Notes: generated from the sequence alone by a model not told the origin. Counted from the stretch's first letter, positions 44,766-55,087 are shown. The stretch: DNA of 64,000 nucleotides from Alphaproteobacteria bacterium (GCA_947462105.1 CANHNJ010000013.1:1-64000); one strand, 5' to 3'. Numbers and translations: made by a program.

Positions 44766-45901
44766 ACCGGGCGGATCGCAGCGGCTTCGCGGCCTGGTGG
44801 TTCTCGGTGGACCGGGTGGCGCTGTGCCTGATCCTGGCGTTGATGGGCATCGGCCTGTTGCTGGCCTTCGCCGCCAGCCCGGCTATCAGCGGCGGCCCCG
44901 GCACGGCGGGCGATTTCCGCTATGCCCTGCGCCAGCTTTCCTATGCGGTGATGGCGTTGGGTATCCTGGCGGCAACCTCGACACTCAATATTCGCCAGAT
45001 CAAGATCGTCGCGGCGGTGGTGTTCGCCGGTGCGCTGGTCGGCTCCTTCCTGGTGCTGCTGGTCGGCGACGAGATGCTGGGCGCCAAGCGCCAACTCAAT
45101 TTGGGCATCTTCAATCTCCAGCCCTCCGAATTTCTCAAGCCCAGCTTTGCCATTCTGGCTGCCGTCGTACTGGCGGATCGCGGCAAGCTGCCCGTACCGG
45201 CACCTGTTCTGACCTTCCTGCTGCTGCTGCCCGCGCTCGTCATCCTGCTGCTGCAGCCTGATGTCGGCCAGACCGGCCTGCTGCTGTCACTGTGGGGCGC
45301 GATGCTGTTTTTCTGGGGCCTGCCCTTCATCTGGGTTGCTGCGATGGCGGGCTGTGCCGGTGGCCTGGGCCTGGCGGCCTATACGATCTTCCCGCATGTC
45401 CATAACCGCGTGAACCAGTATCTCGGCCATTCGGAGATCGGCTACCAGGCTGGGCTGGGGCTGAAGGCCTTTGCCAATGGCGGCCTCACCGGCGTCGGTC
45501 CGGGTTCGGGCACCATCAAGTACCGCCTGCCGGATGCCCATGCCGATTTTGTCTTCGCCACGGCGGGGGAGGAGTTCGGCCTGCTGCTTTGCGCCACCAT
45601 CGCGGCGCTGTTTTGTGCCCTGACGGTACGGCTGCTGCTGCGGGCCGCCGCGGCGCGCGAAGGCTTCGCGCAGCTCGCGGGTGCGGGCCTGGCCATCGTC
45701 ACCGCCGTGCAGGCCTTCATCAACATGGGCGTGGCGGTGTCGCTGCTGCCCGCCAAGGGCATGACGCTGCCCTTCATCTCCTATGGCGGCTCGTCGCTCT
45801 TCGCTATGGCCCTGACGATGGGGCTGGCGCTGGCGCTGACGCGGCATCGCCCGAAAATCTCTGTGCGCGCCGACGGCGTGCTGCAATGGGCCAGAGCATG
45901 A
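44762..45901 (+). CDS. ftsW: septal peptidoglycan glycosyltransferase FtsW
   Basis: The 379-residue SEDS protein has about ten membrane helices and polymerises lipid II at the septum with FtsI. Markers are GAKRQLNLGIFNLQPSEFLKPSF, containing the conserved QPSE, and the GLGLKAFANGGLTGVGPGSG loop. The late LLPAKGMTLPFISYGGSSL is the family signature. ATG overlaps murD and the stop lies 4 bp before murG. Confidence 0.95.
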   Translation: MNRADRSGFAAWWFSVDRVALCLILALMGIGLLLAFAASPAISGGPGTAGDFRYALRQLSYAVMALGILAATSTLNIRQIKIVAAVVFAGALVGSFLVLLVGDEMLGAKRQLNLGIFNLQPSEFLKPSFAILAAVVLADRGKLPVPAPVLTFLLLLPALVILLLQPDVGQTGLLLSLWGAMLFFWGLPFIWVAAMAGCAGGLGLAAYTIFPHVHNRVNQYLGHSEIGYQAGLGLKAFANGGLTGVGPGSGTIKYRLPDAHADFVFATAGEEFGLLLCATIAALFCALTVRLLLRAAAAREGFAQLAGAGLAIVTAVQAFINMGVAVSLLPAKGMTLPFISYGGSSLFAMALTMGLALALTRHRPKISVRADGVLQWARA

Positions 45902-45905
45902 GAAA

Positions 45906-47006
45906 ATGGGTATGACAGGAACCATCGTCCTGGCAGCGGGCGGCACGGGAGGTCATCTCTTCCCGGCCCAGGCGCTTGCCGGGGTGCTGGCGCGGCGCGG
46001 CTGGAAGATCGTGGTGATGACCGATGCCCGCTTCGCCAACTATGCGACGCAGTTTCCGGGTGCGCGGACCCTGACCGTGCCGTCCTCGCCTTTCTCGTCC
46101 ATCCTGGCGCCGTTCAAGATCATGGCGGGCATCGTCACCGCCGTTGCCAAGCTGATGCGCCTTCAACCCGCCGCCGTGGTGGGCTTTGGTGGCTATCCCT
46201 CCGTGCCGGTGATGCTGGGCGCCGTGGCGGCCGGACTGCCCACCGCCGTGATCGAGCAGAATGCCGTGGCCGGCCGCGCCAACCGGCTGGTGATGAACAA
46301 GGTCCGGCGCGTGGCGGCCGCGTTCCCCATCGCCCGTTTCGCGCCCAATGACCGGGCCAAGATCGTGCTGACCGGCAATCCGCTGCGCCCGGAAGTCGAG
46401 GCGCTCTATGGCAAGCCCTATGAGATGCCGCAGGCGGGGGGTGGCTTACGCCTGCTGGTGTTCGGCGGCAGCCAGGGCGCCCGCGCTTTCAGCGAGATCG
46501 TGCCCGCCGCGCTCACCCGCCTGCCGCATGACCTGAAGCTGCGCCTGTCGGTGGTGCAGCAATGCCGCGCCGAAGACCTGGAGGCGGTAAAGACCATTTA
46601 TGCCAATGCCGAGATCCGCGCTGATCTGCGGCCCTTCTTCAACGACCTGCCCCAGCGCATGGCCGAGGCGCACCTGGTCATCGGCCGTTCCGGCGCCGGC
46701 ACGGTGGCGGAACTGATGGCCATTGGCCGCCCCGCCATTCTCGTACCGCTGCCCACGGCGATGGACGATCACCAGACCGACAATGCCGCCATCCTGTCGC
46801 GGGCCGGCGCGGGCTGGCTGGTGGCGCAGAAGACCCTGACCGCCGAGAGCCTGGCGGAACTTCTGCTGCAGCTTTTCCGCGATCCAGCACAGCTTGCGGC
46901 CAGGGCCGAAGCAGCCCACAAGCTCGCCATTCCCCATGCCGCCGAAAATCTCGCCGACATGGTGGAACAGCTCGCCAACTCTTCGGCATCAAGGAAGGCT
47001 GCCTGA
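45906..47006 (+). CDS. murG: UDP-GlcNAc:lipid I N-acetylglucosaminyltransferase
   Basis: The 366-residue GT-B enzyme converts lipid I to lipid II on the inner face of the membrane. The glycine loop [16 protein letters not shown] is near residue 12, [15 protein letters not shown] and [12 protein letters not shown] follow, and the donor-binding [24 protein letters not shown] is in the C-terminal half. ATG 45912 is an equally possible start two codons in. The final A of its TGA is the first base of murC. Confidence 0.95.
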   Translation: MGMTGTIVLAAGGTGGHLFPAQALAGVLARRGWKIVVMTDARFANYATQFPGARTLTVPSSPFSSILAPFKIMAGIVTAVAKLMRLQPAAVVGFGGYPSVPVMLGAVAAGLPTAVIEQNAVAGRANRLVMNKVRRVAAAFPIARFAPNDRAKIVLTGNPLRPEVEALYGKPYEMPQAGGGLRLLVFGGSQGARAFSEIVPAALTRLPHDLKLRLSVVQQCRAEDLEAVKTIYANAEIRADLRPFFNDLPQRMAEAHLVIGRSGAGTVAELMAIGRPAILVPLPTAMDDHQTDNAAILSRAGAGWLVAQKTLTAESLAELLLQLFRDPAQLAARAEAAHKLAIPHAAENLADMVEQLANSSASRKAA

Positions 47007-48424
47007 TGGCATCGCCCGTCACCACCCGCGTTCCGCTCGATATCGGCGCCATCCATTTCATTGGCATTGGCGGCATCGGCATGAGTGGCATCGCCGAGAT
47101 CATGCACAATCTGGGTTACAAGGTGCAGGGTTCGGACGTTGCCGACAGCGCCAACGTCAAGCGCCTGCGCGCTATGGGCATCACCGTCCATGTCGGCCAT
47201 ACTGCGGAAAACCTGCAGGATGCCCACGCCGTGGTCTATTCCTCGGCGGTGAAGCCGGGCAACGTCGAATTCGACGAGGCTCGCCGTCTCGCCTTGCCGC
47301 TGGTGCGGCGCGCCGAGATGCTGGCCGAGATCATGCGCCTGCGCTCCTGCATCGCGGTGGCCGGTACCAACGGCAAGACCACCACCACCACGCTGGTGGC
47401 GGCGCTGCTGGATGCGGGCGGGCTCGATCCCACCGTGGTCAATGGCGGCATCATCAATGCCTATGGCACCAATGCCCGCCTGGGCGCGGGCGAATGGGTG
47501 GTGGTGGAAGCCGATGAGAGCGACGGCACCTTCCTGCGCCTGCCCGCCACGGTCGCCATCGTCACCAACGAAGACCCGGACCATCTCGATTATTACGGCA
47601 CCTTCGACAATATGCGCGACGCCTTCCAGCGCTTCGTCGAGAACGTGCCCTTTTACGGTTTTGCCGTGCTGTGCATCGACCATCCGGAAGTACAGGCCAT
47701 GGTCGGCCGCATCACCGACCGCAAGATGATCACCTATGGCTTCAGCCCGCAGGCCGACGCCCGCGCGGTGAATGTCAGCTTCGGTGCGGGCGCTTCGCGG
47801 TTCGACATGGTCTTCACCGATCGCCGCAGCGGCAGTGAAACACGGCTGGACGGCCTCAGCCTGCCCATGCCGGGCGAGCACAATATCCAGAATGCGATTG
47901 CCGCCATCGTGGTGGCGCGCCAGCTCGGCGTGCCCGATGTGGTGATCAAGAAAGGCCTTGCCGAATTCAAGGGCGTGGGCCGCCGGTTCACCAAGGTGGG
48001 CGAATGGAACGGCGCCGCCATCATCGACGACTATGCCCACAACCCCTTCAAGATCGCCGCCGCCGTGCGCGCCGCGCGCCAGGCCTATGACGGGCCCGTC
48101 GTCGCGGTGGTGCAACCGCATCGCTACACCCGCCTGCGCGATACCTTCGAGCAGTTCGCCACCTGTCTCAACGATGCCGATGTGGCGGTGATCGCGCCGG
48201 TCTATTCTGCGGGGGAGCCACCCATCACGGGCATCAGCCGTGATTCCTATGCCGAGGCGCTGCGCGCCCACGGCCACCGCAATGTCGTCACCATCGAGGG
48301 TGAAGCCGATCTGGCCGCCATCGTGAAGCCCTATCTCAAGCCGGGCGCAGTGGTGATCGGCACCGGCGCGGGCTCGATCACGGGCTGGATGCACAACCTC
48401 CAGAGCAAGCTGGAGGGCGCATGA
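47006..48424 (+). CDS. murC: UDP-MurNAc--L-alanine ligase
   Basis: The protein has 472 residues and starts the stem peptide. The N-terminus reads [29 protein letters not shown], a classic MurC opening. The P-loop is [11 protein letters not shown], with asparagine where most MurC have histidine (GTHGKT). [13 protein letters not shown] and [11 protein letters not shown] form the central domain, and [10 protein letters not shown] the C-terminal domain. It overlaps murG by one base and murB by four. Confidence 0.95.
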   Translation: MASPVTTRVPLDIGAIHFIGIGGIGMSGIAEIMHNLGYKVQGSDVADSANVKRLRAMGITVHVGHTAENLQDAHAVVYSSAVKPGNVEFDEARRLALPLVRRAEMLAEIMRLRSCIAVAGTNGKTTTTTLVAALLDAGGLDPTVVNGGIINAYGTNARLGAGEWVVVEADESDGTFLRLPATVAIVTNEDPDHLDYYGTFDNMRDAFQRFVENVPFYGFAVLCIDHPEVQAMVGRITDRKMITYGFSPQADARAVNVSFGAGASRFDMVFTDRRSGSETRLDGLSLPMPGEHNIQNAIAAIVVARQLGVPDVVIKKGLAEFKGVGRRFTKVGEWNGAAIIDDYAHNPFKIAAAVRAARQAYDGPVVAVVQPHRYTRLRDTFEQFATCLNDADVAVIAPVYSAGEPPITGISRDSYAEALRAHGHRNVVTIEGEADLAAIVKPYLKPGAVVIGTGAGSITGWMHNLQSKLEGA

Positions 48425-49335
48425 GTCCCCCAAAATCCAGTAATGTCTGCACCGCCCTGCCGCCGGTTCGGGGTTCGCTCACCCATGAAGCGCCGCTGAA
48501 GGACCTGGTCTGGTTTCGGGCCGGTGGTCCGGCGGAATGGCTGTTTCGTCCCGCCGACATGGATGATCTGGCGACGTTCCTCGCCGCCCGGCCCGGCGAC
48601 CTGCGCCTGTCGGTGATCGGTGTCGGCTCCAACCTTTTGGTGCGCGATGGCGGCATTCCCGGCGTGGTGATCCGGCTTTCTTCGGCCTTCGGCAAGATCG
48701 AGGCGCATGGCACGCGCGTGCGCGCCGGTGCAGCGGCGCTGGACGGTGCGGTGGCGCGGGCCGCCGCCGATGCCGGCATCGCCGGAATGGAATTCCTGCG
48801 CGGCGTGCCCGGCACCATCGGCGGCGCGCTGAAGATGAATGCCGGCTGCTATGGCCGCGAGATCAAGGATATCTTCGTCGAGGCGACAGCCCTGGATTCG
48901 CGCGGCAACAAGATCAAGCTGACGCCCGCCGACATGAATTTCGTCTATCGCAAGACCCAGGTGCGCGACGAACTGATCTTTATCGAGGCGGTGTTTGAAG
49001 GCACGCTGGACACGCCCGAGGCCATTCGCGCCCGCATGGAAGAGCTTTCCGCCAACCGCGAGGCCGCCCAGCCGATCAAGTCCCGCACCGGCGGTTCCAC
49101 CTTCAAGAACCCGCCCGGCCACAAGGTGTGGCAGCTTGTGGACGAGGCCGGCTGCCGTGGCCTGCGCCGTGGCGATGCCCAGGTGAGCGAAAAACACACA
49201 AATTTCCTCATCAATGTCGGTGAAGCCTCTGCCGCCGACCTGGAGGCGCTGGGCGAAGAAGTCCGCAAGCGCGTGAAGGAAAAATCCGGCGTCGAGCTGG
49301 AATGGGAAATCAAGCGCGTCGGAGTACCGGCATGA
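48421..49335 (+). CDS. murB: UDP-N-acetylenolpyruvoylglucosamine reductase
   Basis: The 304-residue FAD enzyme makes UDP-MurNAc with [21 protein letters not shown] and [22 protein letters not shown] form the FAD site. [24 protein letters not shown] follows. The catalytic serine is in [10 protein letters not shown] and the proton-donating glutamate in the final [12 protein letters not shown]. It is the compact form common in alphaproteobacteria. ATG overlaps murC and the stop overlaps ddl. Confidence 0.95.
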   Translation: MSPPKSSNVCTALPPVRGSLTHEAPLKDLVWFRAGGPAEWLFRPADMDDLATFLAARPGDLRLSVIGVGSNLLVRDGGIPGVVIRLSSAFGKIEAHGTRVRAGAAALDGAVARAAADAGIAGMEFLRGVPGTIGGALKMNAGCYGREIKDIFVEATALDSRGNKIKLTPADMNFVYRKTQVRDELIFIEAVFEGTLDTPEAIRARMEELSANREAAQPIKSRTGGSTFKNPPGHKVWQLVDEAGCRGLRRGDAQVSEKHTNFLINVGEASAADLEALGEEVRKRVKEKSGVELEWEIKRVGVPA

Positions 49336-50255
49336 CCCTGTTCAAGCGTATCGCGGTGCTGATGGGGGGCCGTTCCGCCGAGCGCGAAGTCTCGCTGTCT
49401 TCCGGCCGTGGCGTGATGAAGGCGCTGGCGGAAGAAGGGTTCTATCCTGTCAGCATCGATCCCGGCGACAATCCGGGCCAGCAATTGTTCGAAGCCAGGC
49501 CGGATGCGGTGTTCAACGCCCTGCATGGCCGCTTTGGCGAGGATGGCACGGTGCAGGGCCTGCTGGAACTGATGCGGTTGCCTTACACCCATTCCGGCGT
49601 TCTGGCGTCGGCCATCGCCATGCACAAGGAACGCACCAAGGATATTTACCGCGCGGCGGGCCTGCCGGTGGTAAAATCCATCGTTGCCGATCGCCGCGAG
49701 GCGGGCGCGCGCCACCTGATGGAACCGCCCTATGTGCTCAAGCCGGTGAATGAAGGCTCCTCGGTGGGCATCTTCATCGTCAAGCGCGGCGCCAACCGCC
49801 CGCCTGCGGCGCTGCTGGCCGACGACTGGAATATCTCCGACGAGATGATGGTGGAGGAATTCGTGCCGGGCCGCGAACTCACCGTGGCGGTGATGGGCGA
49901 CCGGCCGCTGGGCGTTACCGAGATCACCACCGAACTGGAATTCTACGATTACGAGGCCAAGTATGCGCCGGGCGGATCGAAGCACATACTGCCTGCCGAC
50001 CTGTCGAAAGCCGTCAGTGACGAAGTGATGGACCTGGCGGTGCGCGCCCACAAGGCGCTGGGCTGCCGGGGCGTCAGCCGCACCGATTTTCGTTTCGACG
50101 AGACCGGCGCGAAGCCGCGCCTGATCCTGCTGGAAACCAACACCCAGCCCGGCATGACCCCGACCTCGCTGGTGCCGGAACAGGCCGCCCATATCGGAAT
50201 CTCTTACGCAAAACTGTGCCGCTGGATGGTGGAGGACGCTTCATGCGACCGGTAA
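49332..50255 (+). CDS. ddl: D-alanine--D-alanine ligase
   Basis: The product has 307 residues. I chose ATG 49332, which overlaps the murB stop (ATGA) and begins with [23 protein letters not shown] as usual. ATP-grasp features are [51 protein letters not shown] and the metal-site [18 protein letters not shown]. The D-Ala-D-Ala product feeds MurF, encoded upstream. Its last 13 bases overlap ftsQ. Confidence 0.95.
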   Translation: MTLFKRIAVLMGGRSAEREVSLSSGRGVMKALAEEGFYPVSIDPGDNPGQQLFEARPDAVFNALHGRFGEDGTVQGLLELMRLPYTHSGVLASAIAMHKERTKDIYRAAGLPVVKSIVADRREAGARHLMEPPYVLKPVNEGSSVGIFIVKRGANRPPAALLADDWNISDEMMVEEFVPGRELTVAVMGDRPLGVTEITTELEFYDYEAKYAPGGSKHILPADLSKAVSDEVMDLAVRAHKALGCRGVSRTDFRFDETGAKPRLILLETNTQPGMTPTSLVPEQAAHIGISYAKLCRWMVEDASCDR

Positions 50256-51175
50256 CGGACCGCAAAACCCGCAGCCGCGCTGCGGCCCGCCAGGCCGTGC
50301 GCCCGGCGCGCGACTTGCCCAAGGTGCAGCCCGGCAGCGCCCGTCGCGGCGCCAAGCCCGCCCGGCAAGGCTTCTTCGCGCGGCTGATGCCGTCCAGGAC
50401 CATGATCGCGCTGACCGGTACCGGCGCGGTGATCACGCTGCTGCTGGCGCTGCTGGTCACCGGCGTGCTGGGCCGTGCCTTCCACGGCGTGAAGCTGGCG
50501 ACCGGCACGGTGGTCAACGATGCCGGCTTCACCATCCGCAACATCCACATCCGGGGCGGCCAGCGCACGCCCGCCGCCACCATCGCCGCCGCGCTCGACC
50601 TCAAGCCGGAACAGAGCATCTTCGCCGCCGACCTGGCCGCAGCGCGGGCCCGGCTGATGGGGCTGGACTGGGTGGCGTCCGCCGACGTGGTGCGCCGCTA
50701 TCCCGACAGCATCAGCGTCGCCATCGTCGAGAAGCGTCCCTTCGCCCTGTGGCAGATACCGCCCAATGCCAGTGGCACTGCGCCCATCGCGGTGGTGGAG
50801 CGCAATGGCCGCGTCATCACCACGCAAGGGGTCGAGCAGTTTGTCCGCCTGCCCAAGCTGGTGGGCGCCGGCGCGCCGCAGGCCTCCGCCGAGCTGGTCG
50901 ATGTGGTGCAGAACCATCGCGCCGTCTCGGCCCGCATCGCCTATTTCGAGCGCGTGTCGCAGCGCCGCTGGAACCTGATCCTGAATGACGGCGTCATCGT
51001 CAAGCTGCCGGAACAGAACTGGCGACAGGAAATCGACGCGCTGGAGCATCTGATCATCGACAAGGGCGTTCTGGAAAAGGACGTCGCCGAGATCGACCTG
51101 CGCTCGGCCACGCATTATTTCTTCCTGCTGCGCGGCGGCGAGCGCAAGGGTGTCGAACGGGGAAAAGAAACGTGA
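50243..51175 (+). CDS. ftsQ: cell division protein FtsQ
   Basis: The 310-residue bitopic protein starts at ATG 50243, within ddl. A basic, arginine-rich cytoplasmic tail (residues 1-52) precedes a membrane helix at about 53-76. The POTRA domain (FTIRNIHIRGGQRTPAATIAAALDL) and the beta domain (VRRYPDSISVAIVEKRPFALWQ, then RWNLILNDGVIVKLPEQ) follow. FtsQ recruits FtsB and FtsL. The stop overlaps ftsA by four bases. Confidence 0.93.
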   Translation: MRPVTDRKTRSRAAARQAVRPARDLPKVQPGSARRGAKPARQGFFARLMPSRTMIALTGTGAVITLLLALLVTGVLGRAFHGVKLATGTVVNDAGFTIRNIHIRGGQRTPAATIAAALDLKPEQSIFAADLAAARARLMGLDWVASADVVRRYPDSISVAIVEKRPFALWQIPPNASGTAPIAVVERNGRVITTQGVEQFVRLPKLVGAGAPQASAELVDVVQNHRAVSARIAYFERVSQRRWNLILNDGVIVKLPEQNWRQEIDALEHLIIDKGVLEKDVAEIDLRSATHYFFLLRGGERKGVERGKET

Positions 51176-52461
51176 GCGAGGCGCTGCGCCTGCGGGTGAA
51201 CAACGAGATTCCGGCCTATCGGCCTGGCCTGGTGGCCGCGCTGGATGTCGGCACCTCCAAGATTGTCTGCGTCATCGGCCGGGCCGAAGCGGGCACGCTG
51301 AAGGTGCTGGGCAGCGCCTTGCGCGAATCCGCCGGCCTGCGCGCCGGCACCGTCACCAGCCTGGACGCGGCAGAGGAAAGCATCCGCGATTGCGTCGCGG
51401 CGGCCGAAAACATGGCCGATGCCCGCATCCAGAACGTGCTGATCGGCGTCAATTGCGGCCAGCCCGTTTCGGTCACCAGCCGCGCCGTGATGGCGCTGGA
51501 TGGCGCCCTGGTCGAGGACGAACATCTGCGTGCGCTACTGCGCGAGGGCCGGGCGCGTGCCAAGCTGGAAGGCCATGAGATCATCCAGTCCGCGCCCACC
51601 GCCTATGTGGTGGACGAGGCGCGCGGAGTTAAGAATCCCAGCGGCATGTTCTGCCAGAAGATCGGCGTCGCTATGCATGCCGTGGCGGTGAAGCCCAGCC
51701 CGCTGCAGAATCTGCGGCTGGCGGTGGAGCGCACCCAACTCAACGTGGTGGGCTCGCTGTTCGGGGCCTATGCCTCGGGACTCGCGGTCCTGACCGAAGA
51801 CGAGAAGCAGATTGGCTGCACCGTGATCGACATGGGCGGCGGCGTTACGTCCATTGCCGTCTTCCTGGAAGGCAATCTGGTCCATGCCGATATCGTGCCG
51901 GTGGGCGGTTTTGCCGTGACCTCCGACATTTCCCGCATGCTGTCGGCGCCGCTTTCGGCCGCCGAGCGCGTCAAGACCCTGTTCGGCGCCGCGCTGGGCG
52001 AGATGGATGCCGGCACCGACGTCGTGGCGGTGCCCCAGATGGGCGAGCAGGGCGAAGACACCGCCTTGCGCGTGCCCCGCTCCATGCTCACCCGCATCAT
52101 CCAGGCCCGGCTGGAGGAAATCTTCACCGCCGTGCAGGAAAAGCTGGTGGCCTCTGGCTATGCCGTGGCGGCGGGCAAGCGCGCCGTGCTGACCGGCGGC
52201 GCCAGCCAGTTGGCGGGCAGCCGCGACCTGGCGGCCCGCATTCTTGGCAAGCAGGTGCGGCTGGGCCGCCCGCAGGCCTTTCCCGGCCTGGCGGCGGCCT
52301 CGGCGGGACCGGATTACGCCACCGTCATCGGATTGCTCATGGCCGGCGCGACCATGCCGCCAGAGCTCATCAACCCTGACCTTGCCGACAAGATGCATGC
52401 GGCGGGCACGAAAACGGGCTCTTCCTGGTTCTCGCGGTTGACCGGCCGGTGGCTGGGATGA
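51172..52461 (+). CDS. ftsA: cell division protein FtsA
   Basis: The 429-residue actin-like protein tethers FtsZ to the membrane. The start is GTG. ALDVGTSKIVCVIG is the phosphate-1 loop, a 1C subdomain runs over about residues 85-165, GCTVIDMGGGVTSIAVF is the phosphate-2 loop and AVLTGGASQLAGSRDLAARIL the adenosine motif. The tail SSWFSRLTGRWLG is an amphipathic helix for membrane binding. The stop overlaps the first of three GANTC sites before ftsZ. Confidence 0.95.
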   Translation: MSEALRLRVNNEIPAYRPGLVAALDVGTSKIVCVIGRAEAGTLKVLGSALRESAGLRAGTVTSLDAAEESIRDCVAAAENMADARIQNVLIGVNCGQPVSVTSRAVMALDGALVEDEHLRALLREGRARAKLEGHEIIQSAPTAYVVDEARGVKNPSGMFCQKIGVAMHAVAVKPSPLQNLRLAVERTQLNVVGSLFGAYASGLAVLTEDEKQIGCTVIDMGGGVTSIAVFLEGNLVHADIVPVGGFAVTSDISRMLSAPLSAAERVKTLFGAALGEMDAGTDVVAVPQMGEQGEDTALRVPRSMLTRIIQARLEEIFTAVQEKLVASGYAVAAGKRAVLTGGASQLAGSRDLAARILGKQVRLGRPQAFPGLAAASAGPDYATVIGLLMAGATMPPELINPDLADKMHAAGTKTGSSWFSRLTGRWLG

Positions 52462-52494
52462 TTCAACATTATGACGCGAATCAACGAGCGATTC
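52460..52494. promoter_or_regulatory. cluster of three GANTC (CcrM-type methylation) sites before ftsZ
   Basis: GATTC at 52460-52464, GAATC at 52478-52482 and GATTC at 52490-52494 lie within 35 bp, ending 61 bp before the ftsZ ATG. In Caulobacter such sites in the ftsZ promoter are methylated by CcrM and control timing through GcrA. The ftsA-ftsZ gap is one of the longest inside this cluster, so a separate ftsZ promoter is likely here. Confidence 0.55.
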
Positions 52495-52555
52495 GGGCAG
52501 GTCAAGGTGACTTAGGAAGAGCCACTTGGGCGAATGTCACTGAGGAGACTATAAA

Positions 52556-54055
52556 ATGGCGATCACTCTGAACGTTCCCGCAGCCAAGGAATTGCGCCCC
52601 CGCATCGTCGTGCTGGGCGTGGGCGGGGCCGGCGGCAACGCCGTCAACAACATGATCGACGCCCATCTCGAGGGGGTCGAGTTCATCGTCGCCAACACCG
52701 ACGCGCAGGCCCTGGCCGGGTCCAAGTGCCCCAAGCGCATCCAGCTCGGCGCCACTGCCACCGAAGGCCTGGGCGCGGGTGCCCAGCCTGATGTCGGCCG
52801 CGCCGGGGCGGAAGAGTCGCTCCCCGAAATCCTCGAGGCGCTGTCCGGCGCACACATGGTCTTCATCACCGCCGGCATGGGCGGCGGCACCGGCACTGGT
52901 GCGGCTCCTGTCATCGCCCGCGCCGTGCGCGAGGCCGGCATCCTGACCGTCGGCGTCGTCACCAAGCCCTTCGCCTTCGAGGGCGACAAGCGCATGCGCT
53001 CCGCCGAACGCGGCATCCAGGAGCTGCAGGCTTTCGTGCACACCCTGATCGTCATCCCCAACCAGAACCTGTTCCGCGTCGCCAATGACCGCACCACCTT
53101 CGCCCAGGCCTTCGCCATGGCCGATGAAGTGCTGCATGCCGGCGTGCGCGGCGTCACCGACCTGATCGTGATGCCGGGCCTGATCAATCTCGACTTTGCC
53201 GACATCAAGTCGGTCATCTCCGAGATGGGCAAGGCGATGATGGGCACCGGCGAGGCCGAGGGCGAGGACCGCGCCGCCAAGGCCGCCGACATGGCAATTT
53301 CCAATCCGCTTCTCGATGATGTGACGATGAAGGGCGCCAAGGGCGTTCTGATCAACATCACCGGCGGTCCGGACCTGATGCTGTTCGAGGTCGAGCAGGC
53401 CGCAAATCGTATCAGGGCTGAGGTCGATCCCGACGCCAACATCATCTTCGGCAACACCATCCTGGACGAGATGGAAGGCCGCATCCGCGTTTCCGTCGTC
53501 GCCACCGGCATCGATGCCGAGCAGATGGCGATGCCGGAAAAGAAGGTCACGCCGCTGCGTCCCGTCTTCAAGGCGCAGCCCTTCAAGAACCCCGCGCCGC
53601 AGCCCATGCCGGTCCATGCGCCGGTGCCGAGCCCTGTGCATGCGCAGGTCAATGCTCTGGCCGAAGAGCTGGGCGCGTCTTCGTCCGCACCCAGCCTGTC
53701 CGAGGACTACATCCTGGGCGGTTCGGATGCGCCGGAAATCCCGGCCGATGTGATCCCGGATGCGGCGCCGCGCTATGTCGCCACCGAGACGGTGCGTTCG
53801 CCTGCCGACATGCCGCTGGCGGCCAAGGCGCCGGAGCCCAAGAAGGGCGGCTGGGGCCTGTTTGGCCGCAAGAAGGCGGTCGCGGCCGACCTGCGCACCG
53901 AACCTGCCCCCGCGCCGCGCCAGCCGCAGGCGGCCCGCGCCAATGTGGCCCCGATGGAACGCCCGGCCACGCCGACGGACGACCTGTTCCCGGAGCATGG
54001 CAGCGACGAGCAGTTTGAAATCCCCGCTTTCCTGCGCCGCCAGTCGGGGCAATAA
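52556..54055 (+). CDS. ftsZ: cell division GTPase FtsZ
   Basis: The 499-residue tubulin homologue forms the division ring. [13 protein letters not shown] is near residue 21, the tubulin signature GGGTGTG is at 109-115, NTDAQAL at 47-53 and [14 protein letters not shown] is the T7 loop region. After about residue 320 comes a long, proline/alanine-rich disordered linker, typical of alphaproteobacteria. It ends in the conserved C-terminal peptide IPAFLRRQ that binds FtsA. GAGGAG precedes ATG 52556. Confidence 0.97.
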   Translation: MAITLNVPAAKELRPRIVVLGVGGAGGNAVNNMIDAHLEGVEFIVANTDAQALAGSKCPKRIQLGATATEGLGAGAQPDVGRAGAEESLPEILEALSGAHMVFITAGMGGGTGTGAAPVIARAVREAGILTVGVVTKPFAFEGDKRMRSAERGIQELQAFVHTLIVIPNQNLFRVANDRTTFAQAFAMADEVLHAGVRGVTDLIVMPGLINLDFADIKSVISEMGKAMMGTGEAEGEDRAAKAADMAISNPLLDDVTMKGAKGVLINITGGPDLMLFEVEQAANRIRAEVDPDANIIFGNTILDEMEGRIRVSVVATGIDAEQMAMPEKKVTPLRPVFKAQPFKNPAPQPMPVHAPVPSPVHAQVNALAEELGASSSAPSLSEDYILGGSDAPEIPADVIPDAAPRYVATETVRSPADMPLAAKAPEPKKGGWGLFGRKKAVAADLRTEPAPAPRQPQAARANVAPMERPATPTDDLFPEHGSDEQFEIPAFLRRQSGQ

Positions 54056-54060
54056 AACCT

Positions 54061-54087
54061 GTCATTCCCGCGAAAGCGGGAATCCAG
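54061..54087. repeat. GTCATTCCCG-type dispersed palindrome
   Basis: GTCATTCCCGC, GAAA and GCGGGAATCCAG form a perfect stem (CCCGC/GCGGG with ATTCC/GGAAT) between ftsZ and its terminator. Palindromes of exactly this form are common between genes in many Proteobacteria. Confidence 0.65.
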
Positions 54088-54090
54088 TCA

Positions 54091-54120
54091 AAAGGGCGGC
54101 GCAAGCCGCCCTTTTTCTCT
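54091..54120 (+). terminator. rho-independent terminator after ftsZ
   Basis: AAAGGGCGGC (54091-54100) and GCCGCCCTTT (54105-54114) pair perfectly around GCAA and are followed by TTCTCT. It ends the dcw transcript 14 bp before lpxC, so lpxC needs read-through or its own promoter. Confidence 0.88.
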
Positions 54121-54133
54121 ATAAAAAGACCGC

Positions 54134-54985
54134 ATGATCAGCCGCACCACCATTGCCCGCGAAGTCACCGCCACCGGCACCGCCCTGCATGCCGGGGTGG
54201 CCGTGACCATGACGCTGGCGCCCGCGCCGGCGGGGCATGGCGTGGTTTTCCATCGCGCCGATCTGGGCGGTGTCGCGATTCCGGCGCTGTATGACCGGGT
54301 GGGCGAGACCCGGCTGGGCACCGTGATCAGCCAGGATGGCGTCAGCATCGGCGTGATCGAGCACCTGATGGCGGCGGTGGCGGGGCTGGAGATCGACGAT
54401 CTCTGCGTGACGCTGGACGGACCCGAACCGCCCATCCTGGACGGCGACGCGCTATCCTATGCCGTGCTGCTGGAACAGGCCGGCCGCAAGGCGCAAGACG
54501 CCCCCCGCAATGCCATCAGGCTGCTGCGGGAGGTCTGGGTGGAAGACGGCAAGGCGCGGGCCTCGCTCGCACCCGCCGATCATCTCTCCTATCATCTGGA
54601 AATCAGCTTCCCCACCGCCGCCATCGGCACCCAGGCGTTCGACGTCACCGCCTCGCGCGCAGCCTTCCTGCAGCAGATCGCCCCGGCCCGCACCTTCGGC
54701 TTCCTGCACGAACTGGACTATCTGAAGAGCATCGACCGCGGTCATGGCGCCAGCCTTGAGAATACGCTGGCGATCCAGGGCGATGATGTCCTCAACCGCG
54801 ACCTGATGCGCTTCCCGGATGAATTCGTGCGCCACAAGATCCTGGACGCCATCGGCGACATGGCGCTGGCGGGGGCGCCGCTGATCGGGCGCTTCGAAGG
54901 CACCCGTTCCGGCCACGGCCTCAACAACGCCCTGTTGCGGCAACTCTTTTCCGACCCCCGGAATTATGAAGTTGTGGAACTTTGA
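54134..54985 (+). CDS. lpxC: UDP-3-O-acyl-N-acetylglucosamine deacetylase
   Basis: The 283-residue zinc enzyme catalyses the committed step of lipid A synthesis. Zinc ligand H77 is in VIEHLMAAVAG, and the second histidine and the aspartate are in RHKILDAIGDMAL near residue 235. ARTFGFLHELDYLKS and the late GHGLNNALLRQLF also match the family. It is somewhat shorter than usual because the C-terminal tail stops at YEVVEL. It shows that the organism makes lipopolysaccharide. It lies directly after the ftsZ terminator. Confidence 0.95.
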   Translation: MISRTTIAREVTATGTALHAGVAVTMTLAPAPAGHGVVFHRADLGGVAIPALYDRVGETRLGTVISQDGVSIGVIEHLMAAVAGLEIDDLCVTLDGPEPPILDGDALSYAVLLEQAGRKAQDAPRNAIRLLREVWVEDGKARASLAPADHLSYHLEISFPTAAIGTQAFDVTASRAAFLQQIAPARTFGFLHELDYLKSIDRGHGASLENTLAIQGDDVLNRDLMRFPDEFVRHKILDAIGDMALAGAPLIGRFEGTRSGHGLNNALLRQLFSDPRNYEVVEL

Positions 54986-54994
54986 CGGGATAAA

Positions 54995-55087
54995 GGTCAG
55001 GCCTCCCCTTTTGCGCGAAGCGCATGAAAAAGGGGAGGTGGCTGTAGCCCGCTCTCGGGCGGGCGAAAGCCGGAGGGGTTGTAAAAA
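54995..55087 (-). repeat. dispersed intergenic hairpin repeat, copy B
   Basis: Read on the minus strand it aligns with copy A at 32712-32818: CAACCCCTCCG, TTTCGC, GCTAC, CACCTCCCCTT, CATGCG and CTTCGC. CCTCCCCTTTT and AAAAGGGGAGG form the main stem. It fills most of the 220-bp gap between lpxC and bamD. Confidence 0.6.
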
